Source of the DNA: Anthonomus grandis grandis
Lineage: Eukaryota; Arthropoda; Insecta; Coleoptera; Curculionidae
NCBI RefSeq assembly: GCF_022605725.1
Contig: NC_065549.1
Coordinates: forward strand, 558,001 to 622,000
Reading direction: 5' to 3'
Length of the DNA: 64,000 nt
Below, piece after piece: positions 34,301 to 46,300 of the stretch. A model generated the notes under the pieces. It was given only the letters and a program-made list of their open reading frames with translations, had not been told where the DNA came from and ran no database searches. Numbering within the stretch: the first letter of the stretch is position 1; each line of letters opens with the position of its first letter. Both the position numbers and the translations under genes were made by a program.

Positions 34301-37300
34301 AATTTGTCAATAATCATTTAAGGAAAAAAAAATTGTACGGTAGAAAAAAACCAGTTTTCTTTTGTTTTTTTCCACTTTTTTACTTATATCTCGGCTTCTA
34401 TAGCTTCGATTCAATTCGTTTATGGTTTTTTTTATTTCTTATATTATATTTTTCTCATTAAGCTTTTTTACTAGTTTTTGAATGGTATTTAACTAGAAAA
34501 AAGAAATTTTGAATTCAGAGCATATTTTGGTCAATGCTCATTTTGACCCCAAATTTTGTTCGAAAATCGAAAAATGCCAAGAAATAGGTTTTCTGTTCAT
34601 TTTAGAGTCAAATTGGTAATAACCTTTCTTAAAGGTATTCTGAAGTAGTACAGCATTGAAAAATAAAAAATTGAAATTTTTCCATAGGGCTCTTGATAAT
34701 TCGATATTTATGTTTACTAGTTTTTTTCAATTTTCGCCGATTCTATAATAGCTAGGACCAATTCGTTTTGACAGACGAGTACATCCTAATACTCCCAAGA
34801 ACTTTTATTTGATATAAAAAGTTGTCAGAGTTATAGTTTATTTATAAAAAAATAAAAACCATTTTATCGAAAATTTTCGTGGGTATACCCTTTTCGATTT
34901 TCGACCAAAAAAAAATAATTTTTTTATTGGGCTTTTTTACTGGAAATTGTTAGTTTAGGGCTTACTTGGAAATTTGCCAATAATCATTTTAGAAAAAAAA
35001 ATGGTACGGTGGGAAAAAACCAGTTTTCTATTGTTTTTCTCACATTTTTATTTATATCTCGGCTTCTATAGTTTCGATTCAATTGGTTTTTGGTTTTTTT
35101 TATTCCTTATTCTCCTCATGTCAATTCTTTTTATATCTTAGCTTTCAAAAATAAATTTGAACAAAAAAAAATCGACATAAAAACACGGTTGTCTTATTCC
35201 AATACCCTAATAAATGGGACCCTATTTTTCCTTTATCTTGTGGCACGTATAAATCGTGGAAAATGTATTTATTAAACTTTTTTACTTAATTTTGAATGGC
35301 CTTTAAAGTAAAAAAATAAATTTTGAATTTGGAGCATAATTTAAAAACGTAAATGAAATAAAATTACTAAATATATATTACTAATATATATAAAAATTTT
35401 TTAAAATAACTGGTCCCCAAGGACCAAAGTACCACGCGAAGCGTCTACTTGTTAAATTAGGTGCTATAAATTAACTTGGTTATTTATTCAGAATAGCTCT
35501 GACTTAGACTATAAGAAAAATAAATGAAATAATTTTAATGGAAATAAATATATAATTACAAATATTCCAAATAAATAAGTCTGGATTTACAAAAGAGACT
35601 TACCTACAACTCCGTTTCTGTAATCCAGCACCACCGCAAGTTTCCGAGCAACCGGACCAATCGGACAACGTCCACTCGAACACCAGGTTCTCCTTGGTAC
35701 CTTTTCCAAGGACAACATCCTGGACCTCATCAGACGATGCCGTGGCAACCATCGTTTGATCGGTGGTGGGTGGGATCTGATGGGTGTTTACCGGAAATGT
35801 GACCATGCGATGCCCGCGTGATTGCAAGGGTTCGAATTTAAAAATCGGAAACGGCCACAAATCCTATATTTGGAAAAACGTAATAATATAACAAATGTAT
35901 CCAATCGAATCAAAATGGTTACCGAGTTATATAATAAAACGGTCGCGGGTGAACTTTTATCGGATTTTCGGGCGAAGCGTTCTTTATATTCGGATATTTC
36001 GGGAAACTTTCCAGACTTTTGGAATATTAAAGTGTCATTTCTCGGACAAATAATCTTGTTTCGTTCTCCCTCCCCATTTTCATATGGCGGGTAAAAAACT
36101 CATTTTCGGTATGAAAAACACGAGTACAGTTTTTCAAGATGAATCAACATTTTGTTGATTTTAACTTAAATTAGACCCAGTAAACAATATCTTCATTAGA
36201 AATTAAGTTTTCCCTAAAAGGGTCCTCATTTATATAATTATAGGGCATTTTACTTGTAAACTAATAATAGAATTATCAAGGGATCATCAACAAACAAGCC
36301 CAATTGCCGAAGCCGTAACTTTCCCAAAGAGTGAGTTCTTACAGGCAGTTAAAGTGTCTTAAATACTTAAAAAAGCCCCTCAAACACTTTCAAGTGCTTA
36401 GACGAGAGTTAAGAAGATTTAGAAATCCCTTATAGATAGTCAAAGTACCTCAAATAACTAGAATAAATTTTCAGATTACTCTTAAGTACCTGTAAGAGAT
36501 TTTAGAAGTCTTATGTTATGTTATCTTATGTCTTACAGATAGTCAAAGTGCCTTAAATTACTGTAATGGATTTTCAAATACACTCAAGTGCCTGAATAAA
36601 ATTTTTAGAAGATTAAGAAGTCTCTTACAAGCAACTAAAGTGCCTCAAATGCCTCGACGAGATTATCAGATACTCTCAAGTGCTTGAAAGAGACTTAAAA
36701 AGTCTTAGAAGTCTCTTACATGCAGCTAAAATGCCTCAACTACTTGAAAGAGGCTCTCAGATACTCTCAAATATCTGGAAAAGATTTAAGACGACTTGAA
36801 AGTTTTTTACAGGCAGTCACAGTGCCTCAAATGCCTGGAATAGATATTTAAATATTTTCAAGTGTCTGGAAAAGACTTAAGAAGACTTAGAAGTTCCTTA
36901 CAGGTAGTCAAAGTGCCTCAAATGCTTAGAAAAGACTTTAAGATACTCTCTAGTGCTTAAAAGAGACTTAAAAAAAAATTAGAAGTCTTTTACAGGTAGT
37001 TGAAGTGCTTCAAATACTTAACAGAGACTCTCTACTTTAAAATGTCTGAAAGAGACTTAAAACTTTAAAAGTATGCGAGGTCCTCCTTTAAGATACTAAT
37101 GAAACGAAAGCAAATAAAAATGAAAAATTAAGAAAGAGTATAGAAAAACAAAAATATCTCAGAAAAATGATGATAAAAAGAAACCTAAAAAAATATAGGT
37201 TTTAAAAATGAGGATTAATCACCTCAATTAAAAAAAAAAAATTCTAAGTCCTATGTATTATATAAAGAAAACGTGACAAAAGATTAAAAGACTGTGAGGT

Positions 37301-40300
37301 CTTTGAGCCTACGAATTTAATAACTTTCATACACCCATTTATAGAGGAAAATGCTAGAGGTAGAAGAATCTATGGTAAGCAGAAAAAAACAAAATAGATT
37401 TTCAGATACTATCAAGTGCTTGAGAGAGACTTAGGAAGACTTAAAAGTCTCTGACAGGCAGTCAAAGTGCCTCAAATACCTGGAAGGAAATTTCAGATCC
37501 TCTTAAGTACTTGGAAGAGAGTTAAGAAGATTTAGAAGTCTCTTACAGATATGCAAAGCGTCCTAAATAGTTTGAAAAGACTCATAGATACTCTCAAATG
37601 CCTGTAAGAGACTTAAGAAGATTTAGAAGTTTCTTACAAACAGTTAAAGTGCCCCAAATGCCTGGAATAGATCTTCAAATATTTTCAAGTGCCTGGAAGA
37701 GACTTGAGTAGACTTAAAAGTCTTTAACAGGTAATTGAAGTGCCTTAAGAGTCTGAAAAAACTCTCAGATATTCTGGAATGCCTAAAAGAAATTTAAGAA
37801 AGTCTCTTACAGGCAGTCGAAGTGTCTCAAATACCTGGAAAAAATTTTCAGATACTCTCAAGTGCCTGAAAGAAATTTAGGAAGACTTAGAAGTCTCTGA
37901 CAGGCAGTTAAAGTGCCGCAAATGCCTGGAAAGAAATCTCAGATACTTTTAAGCACTTGGAAGAGAGTTAAGAAGATTTAGAAGTCTCTTACAAGCAGTT
38001 AAAGTGCTCCAAATGCTTAGAATAGAACTCTTAATATTTTCAAATGCCTGGAAGAGATTTAAGTAGACTTGAAAGTCTTTTACATGTAGTTGAAGTGCCT
38101 TAAATGCCTGGAAAAATTTTTCAGATAATTTCAAAATCTCTTAAAGAGAGCAACATAATTTAAATGCCTGGAAAAAAATTCTCAGATACTCTTAAATGCT
38201 TAAAAGGGATAGGCAGTCAATATTTAAATACTTGAAAGAGACTCAAATTTTCTAAAATGTCAGGAAAAGAATTGCGATTTAGAAGTTTCTTACAGACAGT
38301 CAACGTGCCTCAAATGTTTGGAAACGATTCCTAAATATTCTCAAGTGCTTAGAAGAAACCAACCTGAAAAGGCTTAGAAGTCTTTTACAGGCAGTGAAAG
38401 AGCCTTAAATGCTTTAAATAGACACTCAGATTTTTCCAAGTACGTCAAAGAGACTTAGAAAGACTTAAAAATCTCTTACAGGTATCTTAAGTGCCTGGAA
38501 TAGATCTTCAAACCTTTTGGAGTGCCTGGAAGAGACCTAAGAAGACTTGAAAGTCTCTTACAGGCAGTCAAAGTGCCTCAAATGCCTGGAAGAAAGTTTT
38601 AGATACTCCTAAGTGCTTGAAAGAGATTTAGGAAGAACTCGAAGTATCTTACAAGCAGTTAAAGTACCTTAAATACCTGCAATAGATCTTCAAATACTCT
38701 CAAGTGCCTGGAAGAGACTTAAGTAGACTTGAAGGTCTTTTACAGGTAGTTGAAGTGCCTCAATAGTCTGAAAAAACCGTCAGATACTCCGAAACGCCTA
38801 AAAGAAATTTAAGAAAGTTTCTTACAGGCAGTCAAAGTGCCTCATATACCTGGAAAATATTCTCAGGTATTTTCAAATAATTATGCAAGACTTTCGGATA
38901 TACTTAAATACCCAGAAGAGACTTTAGAAGATTTAGAAGTCTCTTAAAGACAGTCAAAAAACCTCAACTTCTTGGAAAGAATTCTCGGATAATCTTGAGT
39001 ATTTGGAAGAGAGTTAAGAAGGCTTAGAAGTCTCTGACAGGCAGTTAAAGTGCCTCAAATGCCTGGAATAGAACTCTAAATATTTTCAAATGTCTGGAAA
39101 AGACTTAAGTAGACTTAAAAGTCTTTTACATGTAGTTGAAGTGCCTTAAATGCCTGGAAAAATTTTTCAGATAATTTCAAAATCTCTTAAAAAGAGCAAC
39201 GTAATTTAAATGCCTGGAAAGAATTCTCAGGTACTCTTAAATGCTTAAAAGAGACTTTACGAGCAGTCAATATTTAAATACTTGAAAGAGACTTAAATTT
39301 TCTAAGATGTCAGGAAAAGAATTACGATTTAGAAGCTTCTTACAGACAGTCAACGTGCCTCAAATGCCTGGAAGAAAGTTTTAGATACTCCTAAGTGCTT
39401 GAAAGAGATTTAGGAAGAATTCGAAGTATCTTACAAGCAGTTAAAGTACCTTAAATACCTGCAATAGATTTTCAAATACTCTCAAGTGCCTGGAAGAGAC
39501 TTAAGTAGACTTGAAGGTCTTTTACAGGTAGTTGAAGTGCCTCAATAGTCTGAAAAAACCGTCAGATACTCTGAAACGCCTAAAAGAAATTTAAGAAAGT
39601 TTCTTACAGGCAGTCAAAGTGCCTCATATACCTGGAAAAGATTCTCAGGTTGTCTCAAATTATTATGAAAGACTTTCAGATACTCTTAAATGTCCAAAAG
39701 AGACTTTCGAAGATTTACAAGTCTCTTAAAGACAGTCAAAAAACCTCAACTTCTTGGAAAGAAGTCTCGGATAATCTTGAGTATTTGGAAGAGAGTTAAG
39801 AAAACTTAGAAGTCTCTGACAGGCAGTTAAAGTGCCTCAAATGCCTGGAATAGAACTTCAAATATTTTCAAATGTCTGGAAGAGACTTAAGTAGACTTGA
39901 AAGTCTTTTACATGTAGTTGAAGTGCCTTAAATGCCTGTAAAAAACATTCAGATAATTTCAAAATCTCTTAAAAAGAGCAACGTAATTTAAATGCCTGGA
40001 AAGAATTCTCAGGTACTCTTAAATGCTTAAAAGAGAATTTACGGGCAGTCAATATTTAAATACTTGAAAGAGACTTACATTTTCTAAAATGTCAGGAAAA
40101 GAATTACGATTTAGAAATTTCTTACAGACAGTCAACGTGCCTCAAATGTTTGGAAACGATTCTCAGATATTCTCAAGTGCTTAGAAGAAACCTGAAAGGC
40201 TTAGGAGTCTTTTACAGGCAGTGAAGGAGCCTTAAATGCTTTGAAAAGACACTCAGATTTTTCCAAGTACGTCAAAGAGAATTAGAAAGACTTAAAAATC

Positions 40301-43300
40301 TCTTACAGGTATCTTAAGTGCCTGGAATAGATCTTCAAACCTTTAGGAGTGCCTGGAAGAGACTTAAGAAGACTTGAAAGTCTCTTACAGGCAGTCAAAG
40401 TGCCTCAAATGCCTGGAAGAAAGTTTCAGATACTCCTAAGTGCTTCGAAGAGATTTAAGAAGAATTAGAAGTCTCTTACAAGCAGTGAAAGTACCTCAAA
40501 TGCCTGGAATAGATCTTCAAATCATTTCAAGTGCCTGGAAGAGACTTAAGTAGATTTGAAAGTCTTTTACAGGTAGTTGATGTGCCTCAAATGTCTGAAA
40601 AAAACGTCAAATACTCTGAAATGCCCAAAAGAAATTTAAGAAAATTTCTTACAGGCAGTCAAAGTGCCTTATGTACCTGGAAAAGATTCTCAGGTTTTCT
40701 CAAATAATTATGAAAGACTTTCAGATACTTTTAAATGTCCAAAAGAGACTTTAGAAGATTTACAAGTCTCTTAAAGACAGTCAAAAAACCTCAACTTCTT
40801 GGAAAGAATTCTCGGATAATCTTGAGTATTTGGAAGAGAGTTAAGAAGACTTAGAAGTCTCTGACAGGCAGTCAAAGTGCCTCAAATGCCTGGAAGGAAA
40901 TCTCAGATTTTTTTAAGCACTTGGAAGAGAGTTAAGAAGATTTAGAAGTCTCTGACAGGCAGTTAAAGTGCCTCAAATGCCTGGAATAGAACTTCAAATA
41001 TTTTCAAATGTCTGGAAGAGACTTAAGTAGGCTTGAAAGTCTTTTACATGTAGTTGAAGTGCCTTAAATGCCTGTAAAAAACATTCAGATAATTTTAAAA
41101 TCTCTTAAAAAGAGCAACGTAATTTAAATGCCTGGAAAGAATTCTCAGGTACTCTTAAATGCTTAAAAGAGACTTTACGGGCAGTAAATATTTAAATACT
41201 TGAAAGAGACTTAAATTTTCTAAAATGTCAGGAAAAGAATTACGATTTGGAAGCTTCTTACAGACAGTCAACATGCCTCAAATGTTTGGAAACGATTCTC
41301 AGATATTCACAAGTGCTTAAAAGAAACCTGAAAAGGCTTAGAAGTCTTTTACAGACAGTAAAAGTACCTTGAATGTTTTGAAAAGACACTCAGATTTTTC
41401 TAAGTACGACAAAGAGACTTAGAAAGACTTAAAAAATTCTTATAGGCATCTTAAGTGCCTGGAATAGATCTTCAAACCTTTTGAAGTGCCTGGAAGAGAC
41501 CTAAGAAGACTTGAAAGTCTCTTACAGGCAGTCAAAATGCCTCAAATGCCTGGAAGAAAGTTTTAGATACTCTTAAGTACTTGGAAGAGATTTAAGAAGA
41601 ATTAGAAGTCTCTTACAAGCAGTTAAAGTACCTCGTATGCCTGAAATAGATCTTCAAATACTCTCAAGTGCCTGGAAGAGACTTAAGTAGACTTGAAGGT
41701 CTTTTACAGGTAGTTGAAGTGCCTCAATAGTCTGAAAAAACCGTCAGATACTCTGAAACGCCTAAAAGAAATTTAAGAAAGTTTCTTACAGGCAGTCAAA
41801 GTGCCTCATATACCTGGAAAAGATTCTCAGATTTTCTCAAATAATTATAAAAGACTTTCAGATACTTTTGAATGTCCAGAAGAGACTTTAGAAGATATAG
41901 AAGTCTTTTAAAGATAGTTAAAACGCCACAAGTTCTTGGAAAAAATTCTCGGATAATCTTGAATACTTGGAAGAGAGTTAAGAAAACTTAGAAGTCTTGT
42001 ATAGGCAGTTAAAGTGTCTCAAATACCTGAAATATACCTTTAAATATTCTCAAATGTTTGGAAGAGATTTTCCAAGATTTACAAATCTCTTGCAGGCAAT
42101 CAAAATGCCTCAAATGCCTGGAATAGATTTTCAAATCTTCTCAAGTTTCTGGAAGAGACTTAAGTAGTCTTGAAAGCCTTTTACAGGTAGTTGAAGTGCC
42201 TTAAATGCCTGGAAAAAACCTTTAGATAATCTCATAATCTCTTAAAGAGAGCAACATAATTTAAATGCTTGGAAAAAATTCTCAGGTACTCTTAAATGCT
42301 TAAAAGAGACTTTACAGGCAGTCAAAATTTAAATACTTGAAAGAGACTCAAATTTCCTAAAATGTCAGGAAAAGAATTACGCTTTAGAAATTTCTTACAG
42401 ACAGTTAAGGTGCCTCAAATGTTTGGAAACGATTCTCAGATATTCTCAAGTGCTTAGAAGAAACCAACCTGAAAAGACTTAGAAGTCTTTTACAGGCAGT
42501 AACAGTGCCTTAAATGCTTTGAAAAGACGCTCAGATATTTTCAAGTACGTTGAAGAGACTTAGAAAGACTTAAAAATCCCTTACAAGTATCTTAAGTGCC
42601 TGGAATAGATCTTCAAACCTTTTGGAGTGCCTGGAAGAGACCTAAGAAGACTTGAAAGTCTCTTACAGGCAATCAAAGTGTCTCAAATGCCTAGAATAGA
42701 AATTTAATTTTTAATTAATAATTTTTAATATAGATTTGAAGTTGAAGAGAAGGTTCTAGGTCGAAGGTATAGTTTTTATCAATAAAGGGTTTTCAAAAAT
42801 ATAACCTCACTTTCTCTCTACTTGTTTAATTCATTATAGTGTGACGCCAAGTCTTGATTTAAGACTTTTTTAGATGACTAGAGTACAAACAAACATGCAA
42901 ACAAAATGACAGTTAACATAATTGCAGAACTTAAAATATTAATTATACTGCTTTTTGTAGCTATTTTAGGATTTTTTATAATTTTTTACTTTTTTAAACA
43001 TTTTTTACATTTTTTTTTAATGTAGATAGATTTTTTAATGATCTTTTTTTTTAAATTGTATTAATCTGTATATATTGTAGATAATCTATTCTATTTATTT
43101 ATTTTTTTTTAATTTGTTTTGTTTTTCTTTTTTTTAATTGTGTTTTGTTTGTATTTTTGTGTCTTTTTTGTTTTACAGCTTTGTCTACAAATTGTAACAA
43201 TTTTTTGACAATAAAGCATTGATTGATTAATTAACAAATAACAAATAAAATAAGTAAAGATAATGTAAGGCTTAATTTTTGGAAACTCTTTATTTATAAA

Positions 43301-46300
43301 AAATTATAATTTTTGATTTTTTACAGTTTTCCAGGATCCCAATACGACTAAAGATTTCTTGACCCAACTTACATTAGACCCAAATAATATGTTTATCAAA
43401 AATTAAGAAGTATTCCTTAACAAAATTTAGTTAATCACCCGAAACTATGCCCCTTGCTTATAAGTTTACAATGTATTTAAATGAAGACTCTTGTAAACTA
43501 TTAATAGGGTCAGCTGCAACAAACAAGGGCCAAATTGCCAAGGGCCGGACTTTCCCCAAGAGTAAGTGAGTGAGTGAGTGAGTAACTCTAACCTGTAACT
43601 TCGTGATTAACGCGAACAAGTTTCCGAACGTCGACGTAGGTCGGGTTGCGGAGCTGCGTGCCGACTCCGCCCCACCCCCGTCCCTATTCGGGGTGTTGTG
43701 AAACTCTGATGAGCTCGACGGCAAGTTGGAAACTTTGTCCTTTGACGCGAGTAGGAAAAAGAAAGAAGATGGTTAGTCGGTTAGTTAAGAAGAGAGAGAA
43801 AGATTTATTTTATGGGAATGTTTTAATGTGGTTAATATAGAAAAAGTAGAATTTTATAGATTGATACTCTGCATTTGATTACCTTTTTATTATCGGAGTT
43901 TTCGGTGGTTTTTGCACCGTTAGCGTGGGTTTCCAGAGTGAGGCTCGAAGACGGTGAAGTGGGAGTGAACAATCTAAAAAAATATATTTGCATTATTAGA
44001 GTGTATTAAGACCCACTTAGTAGCTTAGTGAGTTCCAAGGTACGATAGAAATATTCAAAAGTTGATTTTCCTAGTAGAATTTTTGTTAGCTATTTATAAA
44101 CTTACATTAAATTATAAGCAAAATAAAACTCACTTGGCAGATCCAAAGAAACTTGTAGAAAATAATATATTAATTTTGAATGATGGTAAATTTTTATTTT
44201 TTCTTAATTCCGAACTAAATTGAACGTTTTCAATGTAGTACCGTTGATTGTCAATATTATTCAATCAACGGTAGTATTAATTTTATTTATTTTAGCGGCA
44301 AGTCAGGAATCCATGAAGCACCGTCGTTTTTCCTTTAACTTAAGGCTTATTGCCTATGCACTTCTGCTACATTTTAATGCATACTTAAGAAAGAAACTTG
44401 GCATAGTTAAATACAGTAAAATTATTATATTAAGCTATTTGCAACGTAGAGACAAAATAAGAACACCAAGTATCGATATCAAAATTTTTTATATCCCGGA
44501 GGTTAGATGTTTCGCTTAAAATAAAGCCTCATCAGACCTTATAAACTATTAGTACCTAAGCTAACCTGCTTTAAGTACTTTGTACTTTATATTCAAAGCA
44601 GGTCATCTCGTGAGAGTACTACTAGTTTCAAGCTTCTAATAAGTTTTGGCATTGAAAATTTGATCAAATTTATGCTTCATATGTATCCAGTTCGTTTATT
44701 TATATGAATTTTTATGTATTACAAGTCACAGCTCCTCGCAAGTATATCGCAGCCTTATTTTCATATTAATTTTTTTGACGTGTTAAAAAATGTTTTATTA
44801 AATATTAAAGGAATTAATAAAGTTTGGAATTTTAACGGAATTATTAAAATATCTAAAAATTAAAAATTACTTGCTAAAACATGTAGATAACTCCAACTTG
44901 AAACCAAGATTTTTGGATAATCTTGGATTAGTAATTAGTGAACTGAACTTTGAATCCCACATTTTGACCCTTTAAAATAAAATCATATCTGAGTGCTTTG
45001 CACTTCAAATGTTGGCAATTGAACTTGGATTTCTTATATAGTTTAGTTTATTTTGCTCTTATCGAGTCACGATGAAAGTATGGGTTCTGTTTTTGGGAAA
45101 TGTTTAATATTACCTTATTGAACTCTATGTATTGTTGAGATAAATGTGAAAAATTATCCCAGAGTTTGAAAAAATAAAAGAAAAACCTAAAACAAAAATT
45201 TCAATTCTTACAGAAAGTGCATTTAACTGCCTGGTATAAGAAGATAACATCTCTTCTGAACATTTTAGCCTAGTTTTCCCTAAAGAGAAAAAAGCATTTT
45301 CTGAATGAATTAAATGATTCTTTTAGGAAATAGCTATTGCCTAGAGTACAGTGTGTCCCATTTTGGATGAGACTGCAGGGTATCTCTGTCATTTTTTAAG
45401 ATAGAGCTTTGCGGTTTTCGCGACCCTGTATCACTTTTTTGTAAAACTTTTAAAGCCACAAACAGAAATATTCTAACTACTTTTGTTCCTGAAATACAGG
45501 GTGAAAACGAAAATGTTCACTTTTGGAGATGTTATTATTTCTCAGGCCCTGTATAAGATAGAATAAAAATGAAAACTGCTTATAATAGATATTTTTACAT
45601 AAAAGTCAGTGGCGTATTTAATTTTTTTTTCTAATGCACTGTTTTTAAGATTGGGCACAAACTTGGTATTTTTTAAATGGAACACCCTGTATATTTTAAC
45701 GTCAAATTTTTGCATTTTTTTTTCTGAATACATTGATGTATCACAACCTATTCTTTAGTAAATTTTAGCTTCAAAAATCAGAAAAATCCATATTTATTTT
45801 TGTTTTTAATAGTAGGCCATGAATTCTTACACACATGCATTTAATTATTACTTTTTTAAAACGCCATGTGATTTAAACCTGTTTATTTAACTATATTTTA
45901 AACATTAACTTAAAATATTAATATAAACATAAAAATGTTAAAAACAAAAAAAATATATCGGACCAGGTTTAACATTAAAAACTAATTAGTAATTACAAGA
46001 TTCAAATTAGAAAATTAATTACAAAAACCAAAAAAAAAACAACAAATATAAATTTAATAAAACTGTTCAATCTGCTGTCCATTTTGTTTTATACAAAAAT
46101 CACATACAGTCTGTATTCGTCTTAAGGCATTTAAAATTATAAAGGGTTGCCTTTGGAAGTTTATGAATGCTTCTTCAGTTGTCGGTCGGAGTTCATTTAT
46201 ATTATTATGCCGATTTGCATAAATTTTATTTTTTAAGTACGACCATACAAAAAAGTCCAAAACACTTAAGTCCGGTGACCTCGGGGGCCATCTGATTGGC

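Larger units (their letters stand above)
31788..35446. mobile_element. Hairpin-bounded candidate element (possible rolling-circle type)
   Basis: The left edge is a perfect hairpin, TAAGAGC-GAA-GCTCTTA (31788-31804), which interrupts the preceding array. The right edge has GGTCC-CCAA-GGACC (35412-35425) followed by ACGC-GAA-GCGT (35434-35444) and TCTACTTG. GC-stem hairpins with a GAA loop near an end recall Helitron 3' termini, but a clear CTRR end is missing and no Rep/helicase frame is present. Inside are long A/T runs, a GC-rich promoter-like stretch and an ~0.8-kb tandem repeat. It could instead be several unrelated insertions. Confidence 0.35.

Noticed and set aside
35822..36094. 90-codon + frame next to exon 7
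   Set aside because: Antisense to the exon's acceptor region and partly overlapping it. The GC-richer flank explains the openness.
36336..42700. CRISPR-like or coding interpretation of the short-period array
   Set aside because: Units are contiguous and diverged with no spacer/repeat alternation, and stops occur in all frames. It is a eukaryotic satellite-type array.
44220..44519. 99-codon + frame in intron 4-5
   Set aside because: Hydrophobic, AT-driven composition, no known motif, no conserved partner in the window.
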